Below, in pieces: positions 15,859 through 24,827 of a stretch of 43,556 nt of DNA. Location of the stretch: the NCBI GenBank assembly GCA_964522605.1, contig CAZFWV010000018.1:1-43556 (forward strand), given 5' to 3'. The notes below the pieces were generated by a model. It made no database searches. It saw only the letters and a program-made list of their open reading frames with translations, and had not been told where the DNA came from. Origin of the DNA: CAVZLD01 sp964522605 (GTDB lineage Bacteria > Planctomycetota > Planctomycetia > Pirellulales > Pirellulaceae). Both the position numbers and the translations under genes were made by a program. Position 1 is the stretch's first letter, and each line of letters opens with the position of its first letter.

Positions 15859-16275
15859 GTGAAGTCCACAATCCGCGTGATATTGACGCTGGCAGTAGTC
15901 TCGACCGCCGTCGGTTTCGCTCAGGCGGAATCGGGCTGGTCGTGGAAGAGCTGGATGCCCTTCGGTTCGAAATCGGCTTCGCCCGCTGTGCACAAACCGG
16001 TGAAGAAGTCCGAGCCGTCCATGTGGACCAAGTTCAACAACAGCTCGAAGACCTTCTTTGCAAAGTCGAAAGCGGCGGTTCCATCCTGGTTCATGCCCGA
16101 TACCCAAAAACGAGTCCGCAAATCGTCGGATGTCGCCAAACAGTCGTCCGGGCGCGTGAAGCAAGAGGTCCGAACAGCCAAGCGCAGCTTCTGGGATGTT
16201 TGGTCGACTCCCGAAGAACCCGAGGAGCGGCCGACCACGGTCTCCGATTGGATTTCACTGCCTAAGCCGGAATAG
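15859..16275 (+). CDS. Secreted basic protein of unknown function
   Basis: The GTG start at 15859 follows AGGAG at good spacing. A signal peptide (residues 1-23, cleavage after AQA) precedes a Lys/Ser/Trp-rich mature part of about 115 residues: WSWKSWMPFGSK, then KSSDVAKQSSGRVKQEVR. The C-terminus is Pro/Glu-rich (STPEEPEERPTT). No catalytic motif is visible. I do not recognise it; the amphipathic middle may bind the envelope (inference). It sits between proC and the exopolysaccharide region, separated from the next gene by 198 bases with no evident gene. Confidence 0.75.
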   Translation: MKSTIRVILTLAVVSTAVGFAQAESGWSWKSWMPFGSKSASPAVHKPVKKSEPSMWTKFNNSSKTFFAKSKAAVPSWFMPDTQKRVRKSSDVAKQSSGRVKQEVRTAKRSFWDVWSTPEEPEERPTTVSDWISLPKPE

Positions 16276-16473
16276 ACAGGCCTTGGATCCAGACCGTCGA
16301 CCCTGTGTTGCAGCAGTGCCAGTTACGGCGTTGTCTTGCTGCGCGCACTGCTTGCGCCGTCTTTGTGACTTCCCCACTCAACATGCGCGAATACTGCAGA
16401 TTCGCTGACCGATAGCCGATACCCAATGAGGATTCTCGGCGCAAACGGCAAGGTCAGAAGGGGAGGGCGAAGG

Positions 16474-17070
16474 ATGAAACGATTTCGCACACTCGGACGC
16501 TTGATGGCAGCCATCGCTTGCATTGCGATGATTGCTCCACGCGCCAGCTGGAGTTCCGAAGTCGTTCGGCGTTCCAGCTCCTCCTCCACGGTTGCTCCGG
16601 TCACCGATGTGCGAATGGACGCGCACTCACGATTGGCTGGTCAACTTGTCGATCGCCAGGGTCGTCCGCGATCTGGCGTGGAGGTCTCGCTGTGGAGTCG
16701 CGGCGAACGGGTTGCACAGACACGGACGACTGCCGATGGGGTGTTCGTCTTTGAGCAGCTCCGCGGCGGGCTTTATCGCGTTGAGGCTTCCGAGGCAATC
16801 GGATTGTGTCGCGTTTGGACGGCAGATTCAGCGCCTCCGGCTGCCAAGTCTGCTGTGCTGCTCGTTGACGGCGTCGCCGTGCGGGCGCAGCAGGATTGTT
16901 TTACACCCGCCCCGTTGCCGGCACGCCATGCCCGACAGTCGGGTCTCTACTCAGGTCATTACGACGGCGCAATTATTCGCACGTTGTCAAATCCGTGGGT
17001 TGTCGGCGGTGCGATTGCCGCGGGAATTGCCATCCCGTTGGCACTGTCTGATGATTCCAACGGTAGCTGA
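16474..17070 (+). CDS. Secreted carboxypeptidase-regulatory-like protein with C-terminal membrane segment, paralogue 1
   Basis: After an N-terminal signal sequence, residues ~45-125 form a CarboxypepD_reg-like (Ig-like) domain: RLAGQLVDRQGRP, ADGVFVFEQLRGGLYRVEAS and IGLCRVWTADSAPP. A linker leads to a hydrophobic C-terminal segment (WVVGGAIAAGIAIPLAL) and the tail SDDSNGS. The same architecture, the CRVWT..(A)APP block and the DD...GS tail occur in genes at 30977 and 31521, so these are three paralogues. Each is in or beside the exopolysaccharide locus. The ATG at 16474 follows AAGG; the frame further upstream has no support. Its stop abuts the convergent acetyltransferase stop exactly. Function is unknown. 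Confidence 0.85.
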   Translation: MKRFRTLGRLMAAIACIAMIAPRASWSSEVVRRSSSSSTVAPVTDVRMDAHSRLAGQLVDRQGRPRSGVEVSLWSRGERVAQTRTTADGVFVFEQLRGGLYRVEASEAIGLCRVWTADSAPPAAKSAVLLVDGVAVRAQQDCFTPAPLPARHARQSGLYSGHYDGAIIRTLSNPWVVGGAIAAGIAIPLALSDDSNGS

Positions 17071-17721
17071 TCAGGCGGCATCTCGGTCGGACAGGCGGTT
17101 TCGGCACGTCACTCGGGCGGGAACTCCGACGGCGGTGACGTTTGCATCCAGGTCATGAGGCACGACCGCTCCGGCACCGACGGTACTCCAGGGGCCGATC
17201 GATACTCCAGGAAGGACTGAGGCACCGAGGCCCAGCAGAGTGCCTTCGCCGACGTTCACTTCTCCCGCAGCACAAGCTCGCGGCGCAACATGCGCGAAGT
17301 CGCCAATTCCGCAGTCATGGTCAATCACTGCAGCAGTGTTGACGATCACATGCGCCCCCAGTCGTGAACCGGGTTGTATTGCCGACTGAGCCAGAATGAC
17401 CGTGCCCGGCCCGACGCGCACCGACCGGTGCACATATGCGGTCGGATGGATCGCGGTCTTCCATCGTAAGTGCAGGAACCGCTGCGCCAGCTGCTGACGG
17501 ATGCGGTTGGATCCGACTCCGAGCAACGCCCAGACCTGACTGGAGTCGGGAATATCGCTCAGGGGCCCGAGAACGGGGACGCCCAGAATCGATTGGCCCC
17601 ATTTCTTTGCGTCATCGTCGAATAGGCCGGCAATCGGCAAGTCGCAATCCAGCAGGGTTGCGACAACGACCTGAGCGTGTCCGCCCGCCCCGAGCACGAC
17701 GATTGGTTCACTTCGCATCAT
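17071..17721 (-). CDS. NeuD/PglD-family sugar O/N-acetyltransferase (left-handed beta-helix)
   Basis: N-terminal PglD-like Rossmann domain (IVVLGAGGHAQVVVATLLD, then LFDDDAKKWG) and a hexapeptide-repeat beta-helix. The likely catalytic base is the first His of AAVIDHDCGIGDFAHVAPRA. The C-terminus GVPARV is typical. Such enzymes acetylate amino-sugar nucleotides for surface polysaccharides. It points away from the transport genes but lies at the start of the locus. The start is at the tandem ATG 17721/17718. It may act on the product of the dehydratase at 35591 (inference). Confidence 0.88.
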   Translation of the reverse strand: MMRSEPIVVLGAGGHAQVVVATLLDCDLPIAGLFDDDAKKWGQSILGVPVLGPLSDIPDSSQVWALLGVGSNRIRQQLAQRFLHLRWKTAIHPTAYVHRSVRVGPGTVILAQSAIQPGSRLGAHVIVNTAAVIDHDCGIGDFAHVAPRACAAGEVNVGEGTLLGLGASVLPGVSIGPWSTVGAGAVVPHDLDANVTAVGVPARVTCRNRLSDRDAA

Positions 17722-18071
17722 CAGAAATCCCGTCAGAACCCGATTTGAGGCCGGTCGATACCCCGTAGAATCCGGCCCGTAATCGGCCGGCGGATGATAG
17801 AAATCCCCCGCCGCTGCGTCAAGAGAAACGGACGACGCCCGCTCCTCAAAAGTGGTCACGCATCCGTGACCTATGTTTCCCTGATGGCATTCGCCATCGG
17901 TTTCCCTACGCCCAGTTCTGGGCCGCGATTTGTCGTCCGTAGTTTCCGCGGCGAGAAGCCCATTGTCGTTTCGGTCGCCGCACAATCCTTTGAATGACCC
18001 GCTGTCCCTCCATCACTTCGTTGGACAGTCGGAATTGGCACGCTGAGTTTGCTGCTGGGAGATGAGGTATC
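17722..18071. other. Divergent intergenic region with two hairpins
   Basis: No supported gene. Two perfect short hairpins lie here: CCGGCC/GGCCGG with 7-nt loop (17772-17790), in the leader of the acetyltransferase, and GATGGC/GCCATC (17882-17897). It should hold promoters for the acetyltransferase and the subtilisin. I cannot place them. Confidence 0.4.
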
Positions 18072-20273
18072 ATGTGCCGACAATCGAGGCGCGCGCATGC
18101 GCTGCGCCGATTGTGCGTCGAGAGCCTTGAAGTACGCGTCGTGCTGAATGCACAGTTCGAGGTCGACTCGGTCCTGCTTCCGAGTGCTGACTCGAGGGCA
18201 GTCGCGAGCGAGACCGGATGGAGCCAGATTGCGGAAGATCTCGCGTACATTCATCACGATCTGGGCCTAACCGGTAGGGGCCAGACGGTTGCGGTTATCG
18301 ACAGCGGAATTGCGTATGATCACGCGGCACTTGGAGGCGGTTTTGGAGAGGGATACCGTGTCGTTGGGGGCTGGGATTTCACGGAAGAACGCGATGCCGA
18401 TCCGTTCGATGACGCTCCCGCGGGTTTTCACGGTACGCACGTGGCGGGCATCATTGGCGGTTACGATGCCCAGCACACGGGGGTCGCGCCGGAGGTGAAC
18501 CTGGTGGCCCTACGCGTGTTTAATGACCAGGGCGCCAGCGACTTTTCCTGGGTCGAAGCGGCTTTGCAGTGGGTGCATGACAACCAGAATGCCTTCGAGT
18601 ATCCAATCACGACCGTCAATCTTTCGCTGGGAGCGGATCCGGCAGGCCGAAGGACGGGGCTGGAGTTCGCCTTACAGGATGAGTTGGCCCAACTCTACCG
18701 CGATGGGATCTTTGTGGCGGTCGCTGCGGGGAATCACTTTCGCAACAGTGCTTCCCAGATTCTCGATTACCCTGCGAGCGACCTTTCCGTTGTGCCGGTT
18801 GCCAGTTTCGATATCGGTGGGAAGATCAGTTCCTTCAGTCAGCGCGACCCGCGCGTCCTCGTGGCACCGGGTGAACAGGTCCGGAGTACCGCACCCGATT
18901 TCATCGACGACTTCAATGGAATCACGGATGACTACCTGACGATTTCTGGCACCAGCAGCGCCGCGCCGTACGTGGCGGGAGCGAGTGTCCTGATTCGACA
19001 GGCACTTCATTCGATTGGCCAGCAAAACGTCAATCAAGATCGGATCGAAAGAATCCTGCGACGAACGGCACGGCCGGTTTATGATTCCGTCACTCGAGCT
19101 TCCTATGCGCATATCGACTTGCGCGCCGCCTTAAATGCGGTGCTGCAACCTGCCATCCGCGATCTGGGAACCGTCGATCAAACCATGCTCCACGGACTGT
19201 TGGCCGAAGCGACTGGATCATCGTACAAGCTGGCTGCCGTGCATGACGGCTTCCTGACCATTCAAGTTCGGCCCGCTGCGGATCCCGCGCCGATTTCGCT
19301 CGACGTTTACGATCGGCATGGACAGCGACTCGGCGGCGCGCACTCGACCGGGCAACCACTGCGTGTTGATTTGCAGGTGTCCGAAGGACAAATTGTCCAA
19401 TTCGAACTTACGGGAGACCAGGTGGCTGTCGACCTCCACGTGACGAATCTGGTTTCCTGGCGGGGAACCCAGCTCGATGTGTTCGGTACGGCAGAAGCCG
19501 ATCTGATCCGTCTCGACGTAAATCGAAATTCCCCTCTCTTCGTGAACGGTGTGGAATACGATCTGACCGCCAACGGGCCCACGGACGTACGAATTCACGC
19601 ATCTTCGGGAGTTGATGCGCTGTACCTAACGGGAAGTTCCGACGACGAAAAAGTCGTCATGGCACCGCGTTACTTGCGTCAGGATGGTACTGGGGTTGTT
19701 GTCGAAGCCTGGGGTTTTGAAAGGCAATCTGTCTCGAGCGGTGGGGGAAACGACGAAGCATTCCTGATGGACTCTCCCGGGAAGGACTTCTTTCGGGGGC
19801 GACCCGATCAAAGTCTGATGATAGGGCGTGGATTCAGAAACCACGTCGAAGGCTTTGCCATCGTGCGGGCGATCTCCGGATCTGGCGGAAAAGACCGTGC
19901 ACGCCTGATTGGATCGAGCGGTAACGACACGCTGTACGGATTGTCCCGAGATAGCCTCATGATGGGGGAAGGGTATGAGATGCACGTTCAAGGATTTCCT
20001 GTTGTCCATGCATCGGCGACCCAAGGCGGGAACGATACGGCGTATCTATTCGCTTCGCGCCATGACACACTAGTCCGGGGAGACCGTCCCCGACGCCGCG
20101 TGCTCATCAGAACAGATACTCTTCGTCTTGCGTTGGGCTTTTCCGACATCCAACTCATCGACTCGGCGACTTCTCGTGCAATCGCTGCCCGCTTGGCGAT
20201 CGACGGCCTGGATCCGGATTCGGTGGACGAAGTCTTCGGCCGGGCGAATGCAGCCGATTCCATCCTCCCTTGA
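18072..20273 (+). CDS. Subtilisin-like (S8) serine protease with planctomycete LEPR-like N-terminus and C-terminal repeats
   Basis: Exported endopeptidase of 733 residues. The N-terminus ALRRLCVESLEVRVVLNA resembles the planctomycete LE.R.LL signal, which precedes many large exported proteins. The catalytic triad is Asp77 (VIDSGI), His120 (HGTHVAGI) and Ser295 (GTSSAAPYVAG); the oxyanion Asn is in AAGNH. The catalytic domain ends near residue 360. A beta-rich middle follows. Residues ~515-665 then hold about four degenerate ~45-residue repeats of the type GGNDxAxLxxS...DxLxG...SLMxGxG...HVxGF, which I recall from other planctomycete surface proteins. It lies between the acetyltransferase and a glycosyltransferase gene, so may act on the outer surface (inference). 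The start follows GAGATGAGG. Confidence 0.92.
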   Translation: MCRQSRRAHALRRLCVESLEVRVVLNAQFEVDSVLLPSADSRAVASETGWSQIAEDLAYIHHDLGLTGRGQTVAVIDSGIAYDHAALGGGFGEGYRVVGGWDFTEERDADPFDDAPAGFHGTHVAGIIGGYDAQHTGVAPEVNLVALRVFNDQGASDFSWVEAALQWVHDNQNAFEYPITTVNLSLGADPAGRRTGLEFALQDELAQLYRDGIFVAVAAGNHFRNSASQILDYPASDLSVVPVASFDIGGKISSFSQRDPRVLVAPGEQVRSTAPDFIDDFNGITDDYLTISGTSSAAPYVAGASVLIRQALHSIGQQNVNQDRIERILRRTARPVYDSVTRASYAHIDLRAALNAVLQPAIRDLGTVDQTMLHGLLAEATGSSYKLAAVHDGFLTIQVRPAADPAPISLDVYDRHGQRLGGAHSTGQPLRVDLQVSEGQIVQFELTGDQVAVDLHVTNLVSWRGTQLDVFGTAEADLIRLDVNRNSPLFVNGVEYDLTANGPTDVRIHASSGVDALYLTGSSDDEKVVMAPRYLRQDGTGVVVEAWGFERQSVSSGGGNDEAFLMDSPGKDFFRGRPDQSLMIGRGFRNHVEGFAIVRAISGSGGKDRARLIGSSGNDTLYGLSRDSLMMGEGYEMHVQGFPVVHASATQGGNDTAYLFASRHDTLVRGDRPRRRVLIRTDTLRLALGFSDIQLIDSATSRAIAARLAIDGLDPDSVDEVFGRANAADSILP

Positions 20274-20439
20274 GACCCGTCGACCGGAAGTTGGCGAGGT
20301 GCATCTCGGGGATAGCGTGGATCTTCGGAGTCTGAGGCTCTTCGATGCCGTAGGCCGGCTTGTCTCAAGTCGGCAACGCGGCCGCGTTCGGTCAATGAAC
20401 AGACGGTCGCGTGAAGCGGAGGCGGCTTGATTGTTTCGG

Positions 20440-20620
20440 ATGCGGGAATGCAGCCAGCATGCCGACGACTCGGAGGGGAATAAGAACCGCAGAGTGACGA
20501 ACAAGGAGTGCCGATTGTTGAGGGCCAGTGGCCAGGGCGGAGGCTTCGCACAATCTCCCAGTCTTCCTAGTTGCCTTTGGAATCGCAGGTCAAATCCAGA
20601 GAAGCGGACGTGCACCCGAT
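20440..20620 (-). repeat. Dispersed mosaic repeat, copy B (inverted)
   Basis: The minus strand of 20475-20525 (CAACAATCGGCACTCCTTGT onward) matches copy A near 7591-7640. The minus strand of 20549-20608 (GCTTCTCTGGATTTGACCTG onward) matches copy C at 23054-23106. The frame that overlaps it runs on into the glycosyltransferase gene but is not coding. The rest of 20274-20727 holds no supported gene. Confidence 0.75.
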
Positions 20621-20727
20621 TGGCGAGACGGTCAGGAATTGCCCTTGAGGCATCTCGGAGGCTGGAGTACTTTCTGCCCGCGATATCGTCCTTTGCCCGG
20701 CGCTGGCCGCAAGGAGCATTGAAAGAC

Positions 20728-21651
20728 GTGGTGACGATTGGCCTCCCGTTCTGTAACGACCGCAATACGCTCGCCCGGGCCGTGCGGTCCGTGTTCGCCC
20801 AGACTCTCCGCGATTGGCAGTTGATTCTGGTCGATGATGGTTCGACGGATGGGTCATTAGAACTTGCCCAGTCGGTGCGCGATGAACGGGTCCGAGTGGT
20901 TTCCGATCGACAGAATCGTGGGCTCGCCTACCGGTTAAACCAGATTGCCTCACTTGCGGAAGGTCGCTATCTGGCGAGGATGGATGCCGATGACTTGATG
21001 CACCCCGAGCGTCTTGCTCGTCAGTTGGAATGGCTTGAGCAGGAGCCGGAGCTGGACCTCGTGGACACGGGACTTCTGATCCTCGATGCCTTGGATTGTC
21101 CGACCGGCCAGCGCTGTTGTAAGCCGCTGCGCGTCTCCCGGAACAGAATTCTTGCCGGCCACGTGCCCGTTCACGCTTCCGTGCTAGCCCGCACGGATTG
21201 GTTCCGGGCGAACCGTTACGATGATCGGTATCGTCGGGCGCAAGACCTGGAGCTTTGGTGTCGCGTCCTGACAAGAGACTCTTTGCGGATTCAGCGTCTG
21301 CCCGTGCCTCTGTACTTCGTGCGGGAGGCGACTGGAACGACCTACGCAAAAATTCGATCGACTTATCGCGTGCATCGCGAAATCGTACGTCGGCACGGTC
21401 CCCAACTGATTGGCGTCGCGGCCACTCGGATTGCACTCGCTCGAGTTGGTCTGAAGCAGTTCGCCTATTGCAGCGCCAGCCTTTGGGGCGTCCAGGATGC
21501 GTTGGTTTCTCGTCGCAACCAGCCGTTGTCGGATCTGGAACGGCGGGTATGGACCTCGGTGATTGATCAGGTTCTGCAAACATCGGTCCCGGGAATGATG
21601 GATCACGAAGGGCAGATGGCTCATCCGTCGCGGCAATTTGTCGCCGCATAA
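20728..21651 (+). CDS. Glycosyltransferase family 2
   Basis: Inverting GT-A fold transferase for exopolysaccharide repeat-unit assembly. The N-terminal domain shows VTIGLPFCNDRNTLARAVRS, VDDGSTDGSLELA, and the metal-binding DADD in ARMDADDLMHPERL. A DLELWCRVL block matches the acceptor side. I choose the GTG at 20728 because AAGGAG lies 11 nt upstream and the fold begins at once. An upstream TTG at 20719 is too close to that site, and the longer frame to 20431 runs through repeat copy B. The protein is 307 residues. The 161 bases to the next gene hold nothing evident. Confidence 0.9.
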   Translation: MVTIGLPFCNDRNTLARAVRSVFAQTLRDWQLILVDDGSTDGSLELAQSVRDERVRVVSDRQNRGLAYRLNQIASLAEGRYLARMDADDLMHPERLARQLEWLEQEPELDLVDTGLLILDALDCPTGQRCCKPLRVSRNRILAGHVPVHASVLARTDWFRANRYDDRYRRAQDLELWCRVLTRDSLRIQRLPVPLYFVREATGTTYAKIRSTYRVHREIVRRHGPQLIGVAATRIALARVGLKQFAYCSASLWGVQDALVSRRNQPLSDLERRVWTSVIDQVLQTSVPGMMDHEGQMAHPSRQFVAA

Positions 21652-21812
21652 GTGAAGGCCGAAGCAAGAACGGGCATTTCAGCGGGGGCGCGGAATGTTT
21701 TGCCGAACCGTGTTGGTCGTGAGATTCGGCGTACACCGGCCTGTTCGGTAGCCGTCTCTGATTCAACAGGGGCGCGAATGATACACGGTGGGGGCAGCGG
21801 AGGCGACTACAC

Positions 21813-23036
21813 GTGAAGGTTCGGTGGCAACAGCAGCGTCCAAAAATTGTCCAGATCACCACGGTGCCCTTTACTCTGATCTTCTTGCAGGGTCAGCCTC
21901 GATTCATGACGCAGGCCGGATTCGAATGGACGGCGGTGTCATCTCCTGGCGACCAGTTGGACGAATTCGGCCGAACCGAGCGAGTCGCCGTTCATGCTGT
22001 TCCGATGACTCGCCGCATAACGATGGCGCAGGATTTCGTCGCCTTGGTGCGACTTTGGCGTTACTTGCGTCGCACTCGTCCCCACATCGTTCATGCCCAT
22101 ACGCCGAAAGCGGGTTTGTTGGGGATGATCGCCGCCGCCCTGGCCCGCGTGCCTGTGAGGATCTATCAGCTCCACGGGCTGCCGATGGCGACGGCCACCG
22201 GATTGCGTCGGCGGCTGTTGACCTGGTCCGAGAAGCTCGCCTGCCGTTTAGCCCACGAAGTGCTTGCCGTCAGTCCCTCGTTGCAGCAATTGACCGTTTC
22301 GAGTGGACTCTGCGCCGCCGGCCGAGTGCGCGTTTTGGGACAGGGAACGGCAAACGGAGTGGATGCGCGGGGACGCTTTGACCCTCGATACCACGCGGCG
22401 CACCGTGCGCAGATTCAAGCGGCCTCGGGGATTCCACCCGAGGCGACCGTCGTGGGATTCGTCGGCCGTCTCGTACCGGACAAAGGCGTCGTCGAACTAC
22501 TGCAGGCATGGCAGTCCCTGCGAGACGAGTTTCCCGAATTACATCTGCTGATGGTGGGTCCCGAGGAATCGGAATCTCCTTTGCCGGATTGGGTCCGTCA
22601 GCGATTGTTGCAGGACGCGCGGATCCATTCCGTGGGGTTTCATCGCGATCCCGCACCGCTGTACGCCGCGATGGATGTTCTGCTGCTCCCTTCGCATCGC
22701 GAGGGGTTTGGCATGGCTGCGATGGAAGCCGCTGCGATGGCACTGCCTGTCGTTGCGACGTGCGTTACCGGGTGCGTCGATGCTGTTGTGGACGGTGTTA
22801 CCGGCACGCTGGTTCCGCCGCACAATGCGGACGCCCTGGCCGCTGCCGTGCGGACGTACGTGCGCGATCCCCTTCTTCGACGGCGCCATGGGCAGGCCGG
22901 GCGGATGCGTGTCGTGCAGCACTTTCAGCCGGTGACTGTCTGGAACGCCCTGCGATCGGAGTACATTCGCCTGCTACGCCAGCATGGCTGGCACCGGTTT
23001 CGTGAACCCCAGGAGCAACGACGCATCGCCGCCTGA
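21813..23036 (+). CDS. Glycosyltransferase family 4
   Basis: Retaining GT-B transferase of 407 residues. The N-terminal domain contains HIVHAHTPKAGLLGMIAA. The C-terminal nucleotide-sugar site has FVGRLVPDKGVVELLQAW and the EX7E motif in SHREGFGMAAMEAAAMALPV. A PHNADALAAAV block follows. The start is GTG at 21813, with GGAGG 9 nt upstream. It probably adds a sugar to a lipid-linked repeat unit. It is second in the plus-strand run of polysaccharide genes. Confidence 0.92.
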   Translation: MKVRWQQQRPKIVQITTVPFTLIFLQGQPRFMTQAGFEWTAVSSPGDQLDEFGRTERVAVHAVPMTRRITMAQDFVALVRLWRYLRRTRPHIVHAHTPKAGLLGMIAAALARVPVRIYQLHGLPMATATGLRRRLLTWSEKLACRLAHEVLAVSPSLQQLTVSSGLCAAGRVRVLGQGTANGVDARGRFDPRYHAAHRAQIQAASGIPPEATVVGFVGRLVPDKGVVELLQAWQSLRDEFPELHLLMVGPEESESPLPDWVRQRLLQDARIHSVGFHRDPAPLYAAMDVLLLPSHREGFGMAAMEAAAMALPVVATCVTGCVDAVVDGVTGTLVPPHNADALAAAVRTYVRDPLLRRRHGQAGRMRVVQHFQPVTVWNALRSEYIRLLRQHGWHRFREPQEQRRIAA

Positions 23037-23049
23037 ATGCCGGGGACCT

Positions 23050-23175
23050 GTTAGCTTCTGTGGATTTGAGCTGCGATCCGCAAGGCAATTAGGAAGATCC
23101 GGAGACTTCACCCCCCACGATTCTCCAGTTGACTTTTCCGACCGTAGCCCAAGCCATCAGAAGCGGACATGCACG
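23050..23175 (+). repeat. Dispersed mosaic repeat, copy C
   Basis: 23054-23106 matches inverted copy B (GCTTCTGTGGATTTGAGCTG onward), and 23104-23144 matches copy A (GACTTCACCCCCCACGATTC onward). AGAAGCGGACATGCAC at 23159-23174 matches the other end of B. GCTTCTGTGG at the left and the inverted AGAAGC at the right suggest imperfect terminal inverted repeats. The remaining part of 23037-23408 shows no gene I can support. Confidence 0.75.
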
Positions 23176-23408
23176 CCCATCCCAGGTGTCGCTTCGAGCT
23201 GGTCTTGACCCGTTTTGGGCACCTTGATAGTTCTACCATCCCAACTGAGAACACATTCTTCCGGCGATGATCGCCGAATGAATCAACCGAGAAACGCGGT
23301 TACGGGACGGTTGCGATCCTGCCATCCGGGTCGATCTGTGTTGGCGATCGGACGGTTCTGGCGTAAGGACTGCACGCCGTTGGGGGAGACATTACGCGGA
23401 GACCATGC

Positions 23409-24827
23409 ATGTCCCGAGCTATCGATTTCGACGGCACGGACATGCTGCGTCCGCCTACAGGACGCATTGGGTTTGCGCGGCCAGCATCTCGGTGCGCGCG
23501 GGCCGGTCGCCGTCTGTTGCCTCTGAGTTGGCGGCAAAACCTCAGCTGGACGCTCCTTGGCAATCTCGTCTACACAGGATGTCGATGGGGACTTCTTGTC
23601 GCGATCACCCAACTTGGCTCGCCGGAGATGGTTGGTCGTTTCGCCTTGGCTTTGGGAATCTGCACGCCGGTCTTTACGCTGTGCAATATCAACCTTCGCA
23701 GCGTCCAGGCGGTTGATACGCAGCGTGGATTCGATTTTTCGCATTATCTCTCCCTGCGACTGATCACGGTGATCATGGCCCTGGCGATCACAGCCACGAT
23801 CGCGGTGCTGTCCGGTTATGATGAAACAACCATCTTGCTCATTGTGCTCTTGAGTCTCGGGAAGTCGTCCGAGTCGTTGAGCGATCTGTTCTACGGACTG
23901 TTTCAACGCGTGGAGCGGATGGACTACAGCGCGATCTCCATGGTGCTGACTGGAGTCCTCTCTGTCTTGGCCCTTGGTCTCGTCCTTCATCTAACGCACC
24001 GCCTGGATCTGGCGATCGTCGCGCTGGCCGCGGCTTCGCTCGCAATTTTCTTCGCCTTTGACTTGCCTCGAGGCGTGTCGATTCTTGCTTCCGAGGCAGG
24101 CGACGACGTCCGATCGCGAGACGTTGTGTTGCCGCTGATGGGGTCCATCTGCGGTAAGGTTGCAGCGCGGACGACGTATCGGCTTGCGGTCCTTGCCCTG
24201 CCGTTAGGCATCGGCAGCTTCCTCTGTTCGCTAAGCGCCAATATTCCGCTCTACGTGATTGCAGTCTGGATCGGCGGACGGCAGTTGGGATACTTCGCGG
24301 CACTTGCGTCGTCGACGATCGCGCTCAACATGATTGCCCGTTCCTTATCGACAACGATCGCTCCGACGTTGGCCAAATGCCTGGACTCGGGGAGTGAGAG
24401 GCAGTTCCTTCGTCATGTTGTCCGCACGGTGATTCTGGCGAGTGCACTGGGGGGGGCGGCGGTGGCCGTTGCCTGGCTATTGGGAAAACCACTCCTTTCC
24501 TGGGTTTACGGGGTGGATTACGCGGCGCATGAGAAACTGTTCTTCGGACTCGTGGTCGTCGCCGCATTGTCTGCGATTTCGACCACGCTCTCTTTGGCTA
24601 CGACCGCAGCTCGACTTTTTCGCGAGCAGGCGTTGGTTTACGGATTCAACGCGATCTTTGTCCTGGCCGTGTGCTGGCTGCTCGTACCGCATTTTGGACT
24701 TTGGGGCGCGGTGATCGCCAGCGGCGCAGCGGCCGTCCTGCGCATTCTGATTTATGGGATCCTGATCCACGCCGTTGTGCGACGGAAGGCACCTCTTGTT
24801 TTGTGGAAGTTGAGGGCAGTTTCATGA
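23409..24827 (+). CDS. Oligosaccharide flippase (Wzx/MATE-like)
   Basis: A polytopic membrane protein of 472 residues with about a dozen hydrophobic helices, e.g. FALALGICTPVFTLCNINL, LRLITVIMALAITATIAVL and TVILASALGGAAVAVAWLL. The layout matches the polysaccharide transporter (PST/MviN) superfamily. It would move a lipid-linked repeat unit across the inner membrane. The N-terminus is Arg-rich and may not all be coding; the ATG at 23409 is used. Its stop overlaps the next start as ATGA, so the two are translationally coupled. Confidence 0.85.
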   Translation: MSRAIDFDGTDMLRPPTGRIGFARPASRCARAGRRLLPLSWRQNLSWTLLGNLVYTGCRWGLLVAITQLGSPEMVGRFALALGICTPVFTLCNINLRSVQAVDTQRGFDFSHYLSLRLITVIMALAITATIAVLSGYDETTILLIVLLSLGKSSESLSDLFYGLFQRVERMDYSAISMVLTGVLSVLALGLVLHLTHRLDLAIVALAAASLAIFFAFDLPRGVSILASEAGDDVRSRDVVLPLMGSICGKVAARTTYRLAVLALPLGIGSFLCSLSANIPLYVIAVWIGGRQLGYFAALASSTIALNMIARSLSTTIAPTLAKCLDSGSERQFLRHVVRTVILASALGGAAVAVAWLLGKPLLSWVYGVDYAAHEKLFFGLVVVAALSAISTTLSLATTAARLFREQALVYGFNAIFVLAVCWLLVPHFGLWGAVIASGAAAVLRILIYGILIHAVVRRKAPLVLWKLRAVS

